Shown here: piece after piece, positions 1-6,218 of the stretch
Position numbering within the stretch: position 1 is the first letter of the stretch
Layout: each line of letters opens with the position of its first letter
Assembly (NCBI GenBank): GCA_964486555.1
Contig: CAZANP010000065.1
Coordinates: 1 to 8,759 of the forward strand
Source of the DNA: 4484-232 sp964486555
GTDB taxonomy: Bacteria; Thermotogota; Thermotogae; Thermotogales; Thermotogaceae
Length of the DNA: 8,759 nt
Reading direction: 5' to 3'
The notes under the pieces: generated by a model
Told to the model about the DNA's origin: nothing
The model's input: the letters and a program-made list of their open reading frames with translations, nothing else
Database searches by the model: none
Translations under genes and position numbers: made by a program

Positions 1-7
1 TCTGATC

Positions 8-36
8 TCTACATTTTTTACCTCACATGCTACAAT
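8..36 (+). promoter_or_regulatory. Candidate sigma-70-type promoter upstream of the Uma2-like gene
   Basis: A -10-like TACAAT lies at 31-36 (5 of 6 to TATAAT). A -35-like TCTACA lies at 8-13 (4 of 6 to TTGACA), with a 17-base spacer. Transcription would start near 43, giving a short leader before the ribosome site at 59-64. The match is by eye and the window begins just upstream, so a promoter further out cannot be excluded. Confidence 0.4.
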
Positions 37-70
37 CTAGGTGAGACCATCTTGTAATGAGGTGAAATTC

Positions 71-594
71 ATGGGGTAAAAGCAAAAAAAGCGATTGAAA
101 GGTATTTGGCACTTCCCGAAAAATTTCCAGCTGAACTTCTGGAGGGTGAAATAATCATGGTTCCATCTCCCAGTAGATACCACCAAGAAATCGCCTTAGA
201 AGTGGTTACTACGATGTACAAGATAGTAAAAGAAAGGGATCTTGGAAAAGTATTTTACGAGTTCGATGTTCGTCTTGGCGATGAAAACGTTGTGAGACCT
301 GATATCATTTTCATATCGAAGGAAAGGGAAAGCATAATAAAAGATCATTGGATAGAAGGGGCACCAGAATTAGTTGTGGAGATCGTTTCATCTGTTTCAA
401 AAACGAAGGATTTTATTGTGAAAAGGGAACTATACGAGAGAAGTGGTGTTAAGGAATATTGGATTATAGATCCGGAGACTAAGGAAGTAGTGCTGCTAGA
501 AAATGACAACGGCCACTTCAAACTCAAGTGTCATGGAAAGAAGTGTAGATCATCTATTCTTAAAGATTTCTCATGGGGATTCAAAGACGAGTGA
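71..594 (+). CDS. Uma2-family (DUF820) putative PD-(D/E)XK nuclease with a disrupted start
   Basis: This resembles the Uma2/DUF820 family, which has a restriction-endonuclease-like fold and a mostly unknown role. Numbering from the TTG at 106 (162 residues), visible marks are RPDIIF with Asp66, PELVVEIVS with Glu92, a following Lys near 106, and the family-typical GVKEYWIIDP at 114-123. The start is a problem. A good ribosome site (GAGGTGA, 59-65) sits 5-6 bases before an ATG at 71, but that ATG reads ATG GGG TAA. The coding frame is one base off; it is open back to 61 and would read MGVKAKKAIERYL before the TTG if the G run at 73-76 had five bases. The TTG at 106 has no ribosome site, so strict in-frame translation from it (106-594) may be weak or absent. 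A point deletion, a sequencing error or a non-standard start are all possible. Family confidence is high; intactness is not. Confidence 0.72.
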
Positions 595-609
595 AATGAA
601 ACATCTCAC
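591..609 (+). terminator. Weak hairpin after the Uma2-like gene, possible terminator
   Basis: GTGA, A, ATG, loop AAA, CAT, C, TCAC forms a 7-bp stem with one A-C mismatch, starting at the stop codon. The following bases are pyrimidine-rich (CCTTAATTCCTTCTTTTCC) but not a clean T tract. It could end the upstream transcript before the pncA promoter. It is thermodynamically modest, particularly for a thermophile. Confidence 0.2.
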
Positions 610-661
610 ACCTTAATTCCTTCTTTTCCATCTTAAAAAGCGAAATTTCAGCCTATAGAAA

Positions 662-670
662 TGCTATAAT
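662..670 (+). promoter_or_regulatory. Extended -10 promoter of the pncA-pncB-pdxS-pdxT operon
   Basis: TGCTATAAT is a perfect TATAAT hexamer (665-670) preceded by the TGn extension, which can replace a strong -35 element. No good -35 hexamer is present at the expected place (around 641-648 the sequence is CGAAATTT). The predicted start of transcription is near 677, so the leader before the ATG at 689 would be only about 12 bases and consist mainly of the ribosome site. No other promoter is obvious before the genes that follow, which are separated by 1-15 bases. Confidence 0.65.
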
Positions 671-688
671 TTCTTAAAGGGAGGGTTA

Positions 689-1219
689 ATGGAGATGGAT
701 TGTCTCCTTGTGATAGATCTTCAGAGGGATTTTGTGGATCCTAAAGGTGCTCTTTATTTCGAAGGAGCAGAAAAGGTTGTCGAGCCCATATTGAAGCTTG
801 TTGAAAGGTTCAAAAAGGATGGAAAACCGATAGTTACAACGCAAGATTGGCATGATCCAGATGATGAAGAGTTCAAGATATGGCCAAAACACTGTGTAGC
901 GGGAGAAGAAGGGGCCGAACTCACTCTGAAGTTGAAAGAAGCTTTGAATGGCTACGAAAAGCATTATTCTATAAAAAAGAAAAGATACAGCGCCTTTTAC
1001 GGTACAGATTTTGATTCTTTGATAAAGGAAAAAGGGTGGAAATCATTCACCGTTTGCGGCGTTGTGACTAATATATGTGTTCTCTTCACCGTGGAGGAAT
1101 TGAGAAACAGGGGTTACGAAGTCCGACTTTTCAGAGAAGGAGTAACATCTTACGATGAGGAGCTACACAGATTTGCTCTACGCGAAATGGAAGAGGTTTT
1201 AAAGGTCGAGATAGTATAG
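689..1219 (+). CDS. pncA: Nicotinamidase (cysteine hydrolase, isochorismatase-like fold)
   Basis: Hydrolyses nicotinamide to nicotinate and ammonia in the cytoplasm, the first step of NAD salvage. At 176 residues it is close to the usual size for the family. The triad is visible: Asp10 in VIDLQRDF, a lysine at 96-98 (IKKKRYSAFYGTD), and Cys130 in CGVVTNICV with the Val-Thr segment that typically carries the cis-peptide. Metal ligands are Asp53 and His55 in QDWHD, and His68 in WPKHCVAGEEGAEL, the nicotinamidase-type signature. The ribosome site GGGAGGG (679-685) is four bases from ATG 689; a second in-frame ATG at 695 is an alternative start two codons in. It is the first gene of the operon, followed after 15 bases by pncB, whose substrate is this enzyme's product. 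That context separates it from other isochorismatase-like hydrolases. Confidence 0.9.
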   Translation: MEMDCLLVIDLQRDFVDPKGALYFEGAEKVVEPILKLVERFKKDGKPIVTTQDWHDPDDEEFKIWPKHCVAGEEGAELTLKLKEALNGYEKHYSIKKKRYSAFYGTDFDSLIKEKGWKSFTVCGVVTNICVLFTVEELRNRGYEVRLFREGVTSYDEELHRFALREMEEVLKVEIV

Positions 1220-1234
1220 AGGAGGTTGTAATCA

Positions 1235-2533
1235 ATGAAGAAAAGACTTGATCCACGAGTTTTCAAAGTACCAATAGACAGGATAAGGAATGGGTATTAC
1301 TCGGATATATATTTTTTGAACTACGTCAGGGTGTTGAAAAAAGATAACAAACATCCCAGAGTTTTCTACCAGTTTTTCCCGAGGAAAGATGCTGTGATAG
1401 TTGGAATAGATGAGGCTCTTGCCATCCTCAAATTCGGGACAGGCTATTATAAAGATGAAGATAAAGCTCGTGAGCTCTTTGAGGAGATCCTCGACCTTGA
1501 GAAAGGAATACAAGCGGCATCAGTTGAGATGAATATAGAAGAGGTGTTGAAATTAACCAGAAAAAAATGGGATATCAGGTTGAAATTGAATGATCTTTGG
1601 GTCGATAAATGGGAGGAAATAGAAGTTCACGCACTCTACGACGGCGAAGAAGCTAAAGCGTGGGAAACCATCATGACGATAGAAGGGGATCCCACGTATT
1701 TCGGATACCTCGAGACGGTCCTTTTGGGAGTCATAGCGAGAGCAACGAGTACAGCAACGGCCGTGAAAAAAGTAGTGAAAGCAGCAAGAGGAAAACCCAT
1801 ACTGTTTTTCAGTGCCAGATTCGATCACTACTGGGTTCAAACAACGGATGGTTATGCTGCTCTGAAAGCAGGGGCTTTTGGAGTTTCAACGGATGCCAAC
1901 GCAGATTATTGGGGTGTGAAGTCACTGGGCACAATGCCCCATGCTCTCATAGCTTGTTATAATGGAAGAACAGAGGATGCGGCAATCGCTTTCGACAAGC
2001 ACATAGAACCTGAAGTTAAGAGGATCATTCTCGTGGACTGGGACAACGACGTTATAAACACCACTTTCAGAGTGATAGCGAGTTTCTACGAGTACATAAT
2101 GAAAAAACCGTTCAAGTTGGGAATCACAGATCCAAGTCCCATAATCGGGCCTGGAAAGAGCAAGATATGGGGTGTGAGATTCGATACATCGGGAGAGCTC
2201 AGGGATAAATCAGTGGTTCCCAAGGATGAATCGTCTTTAGGAGTCTGCCCAGAGCTTGTTTGGAGAGCGAGGCAAAGGTTCGATGAAGTTGGCCTTAAAG
2301 ATTTGAAGATAATCGTCTCAGGTGGTTTCGATGAAAGAAAAATAGAACTTTTTGAAAAATTGGGTGTTCCCGCCGATGCTTACGGTGTTGGGTCACGTCT
2401 TCTCAAGGAAAAGATAGACATAACAGCCGATATAGTGGAAGTCAATGGAAAACCATGTGCTAAAGTTGGTAGAAGAAGAATCGACAACCCGAGGCTCAAA
2501 AAGGTTTCTCATAGGTATTGGGAAGAAGATTGA
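1235..2533 (+). CDS. pncB: Nicotinate phosphoribosyltransferase
   Basis: Joins nicotinate to PRPP, with ATP stimulation, to give nicotinate mononucleotide, the entry to the Preiss-Handler route to NAD. The protein has 432 residues. Recognisable marks are GYYSDIYFL near 20-28, FFSARFDHYWVQTTDGYAAL near 191-210, GTMPHALI at 232-239 with His236 as the probable phospho-accepting histidine, VRFDTSGEL at 314-322 for PRPP/ribose contacts, and the phosphate-binding VSGGFDE (361-367) and YGVGS (383-387). The C-terminus is basic (VGRRRIDNPRLKK). It shows no cysteine cluster of the kind found in the zinc-knuckle archaeal forms, having only one cysteine there (408). AGGAGG at 1220-1225 lies nine bases from the ATG. 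It sits between pncA and pdxS with gaps of 15 and 14 bases, so transcription is almost certainly shared. Confidence 0.92.
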   Translation: MKKRLDPRVFKVPIDRIRNGYYSDIYFLNYVRVLKKDNKHPRVFYQFFPRKDAVIVGIDEALAILKFGTGYYKDEDKARELFEEILDLEKGIQAASVEMNIEEVLKLTRKKWDIRLKLNDLWVDKWEEIEVHALYDGEEAKAWETIMTIEGDPTYFGYLETVLLGVIARATSTATAVKKVVKAARGKPILFFSARFDHYWVQTTDGYAALKAGAFGVSTDANADYWGVKSLGTMPHALIACYNGRTEDAAIAFDKHIEPEVKRIILVDWDNDVINTTFRVIASFYEYIMKKPFKLGITDPSPIIGPGKSKIWGVRFDTSGELRDKSVVPKDESSLGVCPELVWRARQRFDEVGLKDLKIIVSGGFDERKIELFEKLGVPADAYGVGSRLLKEKIDITADIVEVNGKPCAKVGRRRIDNPRLKKVSHRYWEED

Positions 2534-2547
2534 AAGGGGGCGAAAAT

Positions 2548-3429
2548 ATGGATCTTCATAAAGGTACGTGGATCGTTAAGAAAGGTTTTGCGGAGATGTT
2601 CAAAGGCGGAGTAATCATGGATGTGACGAACGCAGAGCAAGCTAGAATCGCAGAGGAAGCTGGTGCTGTTGCCGTTATGGCCCTTGAGAGGGTTCCAGCG
2701 GATATAAGGAAAGCAGGTGGAGTTGCCAGGATGGCCAGCATAAAGAAGATAAGGGAGATAATGGATGCTGTTTCCATCCCTGTCATGGCGAAGGTCAGAA
2801 TAGGCCATATAGCAGAAGCGAGAATCCTCGAAGAATTGGGAGTTGACTTCATAGATGAGTCCGAGGTTTTAACACCCGCTGACGATAGGTACCACATAAA
2901 CAAACATGAATTCAAGGTTCCTTTTGTCTGTGGTGCAAGAGATCTTGGAGAAGCTTTGAGAAGGATATCTGAAGGAGCTGCGATGATAAGAACGAAGGGA
3001 GAGGCCGGGACTGGTAACATCGTTGAAGCTGTGAAACACATGAGAAGAGTCATGGAGCAGATAAAGAAAGTGAAGAGTATGGACGATGAAGAGATTGTAG
3101 CTTATGGAAAAGAGATAGGAGCACCCGTTGAACTTCTGAAGGAAGTGAGAAGGCTGGGAAGGCTCCCTGTCGTCAATTTCGCAGCTGGAGGTGTGGCAAC
3201 ACCAGCGGATGCCGCACTCATGATGATACTTGGAGCAGATGGAGTATTCGTAGGTTCCGGTATCTTTAAGTCGAAGGATCCTAAAAAGATGGCGAGAGCT
3301 ATAGTGCTTGCAGTCACTTACTGGGATAATCCCAAGATCCTTTTGAAAGTTTCTGAGGATATAGGAGAGCCTATGAGCGGGTTGGATGTAAAAGAATTGG
3401 AGGTAAGAATGCAGGAGAGAGGGTGGTAA
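2548..3429 (+). CDS. pdxS: Pyridoxal 5'-phosphate synthase, lyase/synthase subunit PdxS
   Basis: Forms PLP from ribose 5-phosphate, glyceraldehyde 3-phosphate and ammonia channelled from PdxT; family members are dodecamers. The 293-residue protein is a typical (beta/alpha)8 PdxS: KGTWIVKKGFAEMFKGGVIMDV at the N-terminus with Asp25, VMAKVRIGH with Lys82 (the ribose-phosphate Schiff base lysine) and IRTKGEAGTG with Lys150 (the second, swinging-arm lysine). Phosphate-binding glycines follow in FAAGGVATPADA and GADGVFVGSGIF. ATG 2548 is chosen because the frame also contains an upstream TTG at 2518 lying inside pncB, whereas AAAGGGGG (2533-2540) fits ATG 2548 and the protein then starts as the family does. 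All key residues are present, so the enzyme should be active. Confidence 0.97.
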   Translation: MDLHKGTWIVKKGFAEMFKGGVIMDVTNAEQARIAEEAGAVAVMALERVPADIRKAGGVARMASIKKIREIMDAVSIPVMAKVRIGHIAEARILEELGVDFIDESEVLTPADDRYHINKHEFKVPFVCGARDLGEALRRISEGAAMIRTKGEAGTGNIVEAVKHMRRVMEQIKKVKSMDDEEIVAYGKEIGAPVELLKEVRRLGRLPVVNFAAGGVATPADAALMMILGADGVFVGSGIFKSKDPKKMARAIVLAVTYWDNPKILLKVSEDIGEPMSGLDVKELEVRMQERGW

Positions 3430-3432
3430 GAG

Positions 3433-4005
3433 GTGAGAATAGGGGTCCTGGCGCTCCAAGGAGATTTCAGAGAACACTTGGAGATGCTCCATTCGATTGG
3501 AGTGAATCCTGTTACTGTTAAAAGTAAAGAAGCTCTGAGTTTTGTAGATGGATTGATAATCCCCGGTGGAGAGTCTACAACCATTGGAAAGATCATGAAA
3601 GAGATGGAATTGTTCGATGATTTGAAAAAGAAGATAGAAGATGGTTTGCCCGTCTTTGGAACCTGTGCTGGTATGATAGTTCTCGCAAAGAACATATCTG
3701 GTTTCCCTGATCAGGTGAGATTGGAAGCGATAGATATAACGGTCGAGAGGAACTCTTACGGAAGACAAATTGAAAGTTTTGAAACCGATATAAAGATACC
3801 AGTTCTAGGGGAAAAACCTTTCAGAGCCGTTTTCATAAGAGCTCCTAAGGTCGTGGAGATGGGAAAGGAGGTTGAAGTTTTAGCTTATTTCAACGAAGAT
3901 CCCGTTTTCCTGAAGCAGGGGAACGTTCTTGTGTGTTCTTTCCATCCTGAACTCACGATGGATAGTAGGATCCATAGGTATTTCTTGGAAATGGTGAGGG
4001 GATAA
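3433..4005 (+). CDS. pdxT: Pyridoxal 5'-phosphate synthase, glutaminase subunit PdxT
   Basis: A class I glutamine amidotransferase that releases ammonia from glutamine and feeds it to PdxS. At 190 residues it matches the family. The catalytic triad is Cys78 (VFGTCAGMIVLA), His171 and Glu173 (SFHPELT). PGGESTTIG at 45-53 and RNSYGRQIESFE at 106-117 are PdxT-specific motifs. The start is GTG 3433, three bases after the pdxS stop; the sequence MRIGVLALQGDFREH fits the family start. The purine-rich AGGAGAGAGGG at 3413-3423, inside the end of pdxS, supplies the ribosome site, and tight coupling suits a two-subunit enzyme. Confidence 0.97.
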   Translation: MRIGVLALQGDFREHLEMLHSIGVNPVTVKSKEALSFVDGLIIPGGESTTIGKIMKEMELFDDLKKKIEDGLPVFGTCAGMIVLAKNISGFPDQVRLEAIDITVERNSYGRQIESFETDIKIPVLGEKPFRAVFIRAPKVVEMGKEVEVLAYFNEDPVFLKQGNVLVCSFHPELTMDSRIHRYFLEMVRG

Positions 4006-4006
4006 C

Positions 4007-4642
4007 GTGACCGTTTTTTTCGAAGCGGGATCTAATGAATTGAAAAGAGCTTTTGAAGAAGCCGGCTTTGTACTTGTAAGAAGAAAGGAAAACGCTTTTG
4101 TGATTGTCTCGGAAAAGCCGGATATTATGAAGGATACCGTATTGCTTCTGAGCAATACACCAAAAGATATCCCAACGAACGTTATAGACGTTTTAGATCC
4201 GGAAGCACCCTACGATCTCCTCGTGAGAAAGGCAAGACTCATCCTTTCATACCTTTACAGACCAAGGGGAATTTTCGACGAACTGGAAGATGAGTTCATG
4301 AAAGCAAAAAGGTACGATTTCCCCCTTTCTATCGTTGTGATTCTTTCTTTTGAATCCAGAGAAGATATGGAAGATGTTTTTGGCCTCTTGAAAAGAATCT
4401 CCAGAGCAACTGACACAATGGGATTTCTCGGGAACAACGAGATACTCGTTATACTTCCAGGGACGGACAAAAGAGGAGCGCAGATATACGTCGGTAGATT
4501 GAGAAAGAGGTTGATAAGGTTCGGTAACTGGACCAGGATACCGAACATGATGTTTGGTATAGCCGAGGTCGAAGATTGGATGGAGAGCGCTGAGGATATG
4601 ATAGCGGCGGCTGAATACTCTTTGGTTTCGCGAAAGCACTAG
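4007..4642 (+). CDS. Degenerate receiver plus degenerate GGDEF protein, probably non-catalytic
   Basis: A 211-residue protein with two signalling-like halves. Residues 1-85 look like a worn response-regulator receiver; the section near 60-80 (VIDVLDPEAPYDLLVRKARLIL) resembles the end of a receiver domain, but no convincing acidic pocket or phospho-acceptor Asp is seen. Residues 88-211 follow the GGDEF pattern: FDELEDEFMKAKRYDFPLSIVVI, TDTMGFLGNNEILVILPGTD, and a C-terminal GIAEVEDWMESAEDMIAAAEYSL. The signature reads GNNEI (142-146) instead of GGDEF, and the metal-binding Asp of the first strand is absent (VILSFES), so diguanylate cyclase activity is unlikely. The start is GTG 4007, one base after the pdxT stop, with GAGGGG at 3996-4001. 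Co-transcription with PLP synthase suggests a link, but this is inference; it may be a scaffold or sensor. Confidence 0.75.
   Translation: MTVFFEAGSNELKRAFEEAGFVLVRRKENAFVIVSEKPDIMKDTVLLLSNTPKDIPTNVIDVLDPEAPYDLLVRKARLILSYLYRPRGIFDELEDEFMKAKRYDFPLSIVVILSFESREDMEDVFGLLKRISRATDTMGFLGNNEILVILPGTDKRGAQIYVGRLRKRLIRFGNWTRIPNMMFGIAEVEDWMESAEDMIAAAEYSLVSRKH
4139..4158. repeat. Perfect 8-bp inverted repeat with a four-base loop inside the pseudo-GGDEF gene
   Basis: GTATTGCT, loop TCTG, AGCAATAC. The stem is perfect and lies within coding sequence about 130 bases after the start. No T tract follows on the plus strand. It could be chance or an mRNA structure; no function can be assigned. Confidence 0.4.
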
Positions 4643-5097
4643 CTTTTGAGTTCTTCCATCGCTTTCTTCAAACTGGGAAGAATCTTTGCCATGACCTTCG
4701 CCGTTTTTTTCATATCTTCTGGCAGGCACATTATCAGTGTTTTCCCGGTCACGCCAACCAGAACCCTAGAGAAGATCATATCTGGAAACTCCTTCATACA
4801 TTCAAGAAGGACCAACATCTCTAGCCCCTGGATCCTTCTATCCAAAACCGTATCTATCGCTTCTGGTGTAACATCTTTTGATTTCAAACCGAGTTTTCCA
4901 ACGGTCACGACCAAATCGATTCCCTTTCCAACCAGCGAAAAAACTTTCTCAGAAATCATGTTCCTCACACTTGGAACGTGAGACACGTGAACCACATCAA
5001 CTTCGCCTTCTCTAAAAACCTCCTCCAGAGGCTTTATTTTTCTTTCCGTTTCTTCCTTCTCAGCTATCAACAGAATCGCTGCTCTGTATTTTCCCAT
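4639..5097 (-). CDS. Divergent MogA/MoaB-fold protein, catalysis doubtful
   Basis: A 152-residue protein of the molybdopterin-binding MoCF fold. Landmarks are TVGKLGLKSKDVTPEAID at 65-82, aligned with the usual TGGTG-x(n)-RDVTPEA loop; RRIQGLEML near 88-95; and SRVLVGVTGKTLIMCLP at 110-126, the family's SRAVAGxRGxTLIxxLP segment. The GGTG glycine loop is eroded, the Ser-Asp start of the first strand is replaced by LLIAEKEE, and the catalytic Asp expected near 42-45 is missing (VPSVRN). The usual GSP after the last motif is PEDM. It may bind a pterin-like or nucleotide ligand without adenylyltransferase activity. ATG 5097 is preferred because GGAGGTGA (5110-5103 on this strand) is well placed; a GTG at 5106 overlaps that site. 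It converges on the cofactor operon and shares its final CTAG. Confidence 0.72.
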   Translation of the reverse strand: MGKYRAAILLIAEKEETERKIKPLEEVFREGEVDVVHVSHVPSVRNMISEKVFSLVGKGIDLVVTVGKLGLKSKDVTPEAIDTVLDRRIQGLEMLVLLECMKEFPDMIFSRVLVGVTGKTLIMCLPEDMKKTAKVMAKILPSLKKAMEELKS

Positions 5098-5117
5098 GAA
5101 TATCACCTCCAGAAAGA

Positions 5118-5146
5118 TTTTTAAAAGACGTGAATTTATCGATAAA
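5118..5146 (-). promoter_or_regulatory. Weak candidate promoter for the MogA-like gene
   Basis: On the minus strand TTTATC (5146-5141) and TAAAAA (5123-5118) are 17 bases apart. Transcription would start just before the ribosome site, giving a very short leader like that predicted for pncA. The hexamers are poor matches, so this is tentative. Confidence 0.25.
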
Positions 5147-5148
5147 AT
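5120..5148 (+). promoter_or_regulatory. Candidate promoter for the membrane protein-rmlA-kinase operon
   Basis: TTTAAA at 5120-5125 (4 of 6 to TTGACA) and TAAAAT at 5143-5148 (5 of 6 to TATAAT) are separated by 17 bases. GGAGGT at 5155-5160 and GTG 5167 follow. The 69-bp gap between divergent genes must hold start signals for both directions, which supports the assignment. Confidence 0.45.
5135..5146. repeat. 12-bp perfect palindrome overlapping the -10 region, possible operator
   Basis: TTTATCGATAAA is a perfect palindrome centred between 5140 and 5141. It overlaps the plus-strand -10 element and the tentative minus-strand -35 element in the divergent intergenic region, a classic position for a repressor site. 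It is short and AT-rich, so it could also be chance. Confidence 0.35.
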
Positions 5149-5166
5149 ACCTATGGAGGTGCTCGC

Positions 5167-6207
5167 GTGAAGGAGAGAAGCTACGGTGTAAACATAATAA
5201 TAGCTATCGCTTTTGGAATAGGCGTTTCCACTCTTCTCGTTTTAAAATCAAACGTTAAGGAGGTTCTGAGGAATTTCAAGCATTTCTCCTCCATTTCGGT
5301 CCTGGTATTTCTCGGAGTTTTCATCCTCGGAACCATCTTAGATTCTACCAGGATGTTGATCGTGGTTAGAAAATCTCTCAACAGGATGATGAACTTTTTG
5401 GACTCCTTCTACAACAACCTGATGGGATATTTTTTCACGATGATCACCCCCTTCGCATTGGGTGGTCAGGTTTACCAAGTCTTCCATATGACGAGACTTG
5501 GAATAAAGACAGAACAAGCAACCAACATCATGATGACCAGATTCGTCGAGTACATGATGATTTCTACTGTCTTCTCACTCTATGGCTTTTTCAGATACAA
5601 AGAAGTACTTCTAGCTGGAACTTTGGTCGCTCCCAAACTGATAGTTGCAGGTTACATGGTCAGTCTTTCGTCCATGGGATTCGTCTTCATATCGATGTTC
5701 TACCCAACGTGGATGTCAAAGAGTTTATCAAAACTGAAACGTGTGAAATTCTTCCACGCTATGATGAGAAAGATCACCAAAAAGGAAGATTGGGATGAGA
5801 GTTTCACAAAATGGACGTTGAACCTCAAAAGGAGTGTTGAAAACCTGTGGCTCAAGGATTTTCATATATTGATGGTCGATCTCACCTTGAATCTAGTGGC
5901 ATTGTTATGTCAGGTTCTGACATTCTTTTTGATATTGAAGAGTATATTCCATGATCTTCCATTGAACTTCTTGGATGTCGCCGGTATATTTTTCTTTCTG
6001 ACGTTGGTGATATATTATGTCCCGACACCTGGTGCAAGTGGTGGAGTTGAAGCGATATATCAGCTGACACTGAGCTCCCTTCTGAAAAATCCAAGTAAAA
6101 CCATGACAGTCGTTCTCATGTGGAGAACGATAACCTATTACATACCGATTCTGATGGGATTGATCGCCCTTGGGATCTACAAGATGCCAAGTCCTGGAGA
6201 GGATTAG
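5167..6207 (+). CDS. Multi-pass membrane protein, LPG-synthase-TM / UPF0104 flippase-like family
   Basis: A 346-residue integral membrane protein. Hydrophobic segments are seen roughly at 8-27, 42-59, 84-98, 127-143, 157-178, 234-258, 268-285 and 320-338. Family marks are PFALGGQVYQVFHMTRLGIKTEQA near 95-118, with a following Arg (TRFVEY), and PTPGASGGVEA at 286-296, equivalent to the P-x-P-G-G-x-G-x-x-E motif of this family. Known relatives are the membrane half of lysylphosphatidylglycerol synthase (MprF) and AglD-like proteins; many stand-alone members have no assigned function. No soluble aminoacyl-transfer domain is attached, so lipid lysinylation is not implied. The start is GTG 5167 with GGAGGT (5155-5160) seven bases upstream. 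It is the first gene of a three-gene operon with a sugar nucleotidyltransferase 11 bases downstream, which hints at envelope glycan or lipid-linked sugar handling. Confidence 0.82.
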   Translation: MKERSYGVNIIIAIAFGIGVSTLLVLKSNVKEVLRNFKHFSSISVLVFLGVFILGTILDSTRMLIVVRKSLNRMMNFLDSFYNNLMGYFFTMITPFALGGQVYQVFHMTRLGIKTEQATNIMMTRFVEYMMISTVFSLYGFFRYKEVLLAGTLVAPKLIVAGYMVSLSSMGFVFISMFYPTWMSKSLSKLKRVKFFHAMMRKITKKEDWDESFTKWTLNLKRSVENLWLKDFHILMVDLTLNLVALLCQVLTFFLILKSIFHDLPLNFLDVAGIFFFLTLVIYYVPTPGASGGVEAIYQLTLSSLLKNPSKTMTVVLMWRTITYYIPILMGLIALGIYKMPSPGED

Positions 6208-6218
6208 GGGGTGTTAAT

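Noticed and set aside
73..90. Phase-variable homopolymer (G4 and A7) controlling the Uma2-like gene
   Set aside because: The runs are short for slippage switching, and the stop at 77-79 precedes the A run, so A-run slippage would not rescue the frame from ATG 71; kept only as a frameshift or error hypothesis.
2518..2547. TTG start extending pdxS by ten residues into pncB
   Set aside because: The extension overlaps the end of pncB, has no ribosome site, and its residues do not fit the family; ATG 2548 does.
2869..3768. Long minus-strand open frame of 299 codons across pdxS and pdxT
   Set aside because: It is a reverse-strand shadow of two certain genes; the translation is rich in Ser, His and Tyr with no recognisable domain.
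5098..5106. GTG at 5106 as start of the MogA-like gene
   Set aside because: It overlaps the ribosome site GGAGGTGA; ATG 5097 has correct spacing.
6120..6218. ATG start extending the nucleotidyltransferase by 33 residues
   Set aside because: The extra part lies in another frame of the membrane-protein gene and reads unlike any RmlA N-terminus; TTG 6219 with GGGGG upstream fits the family.
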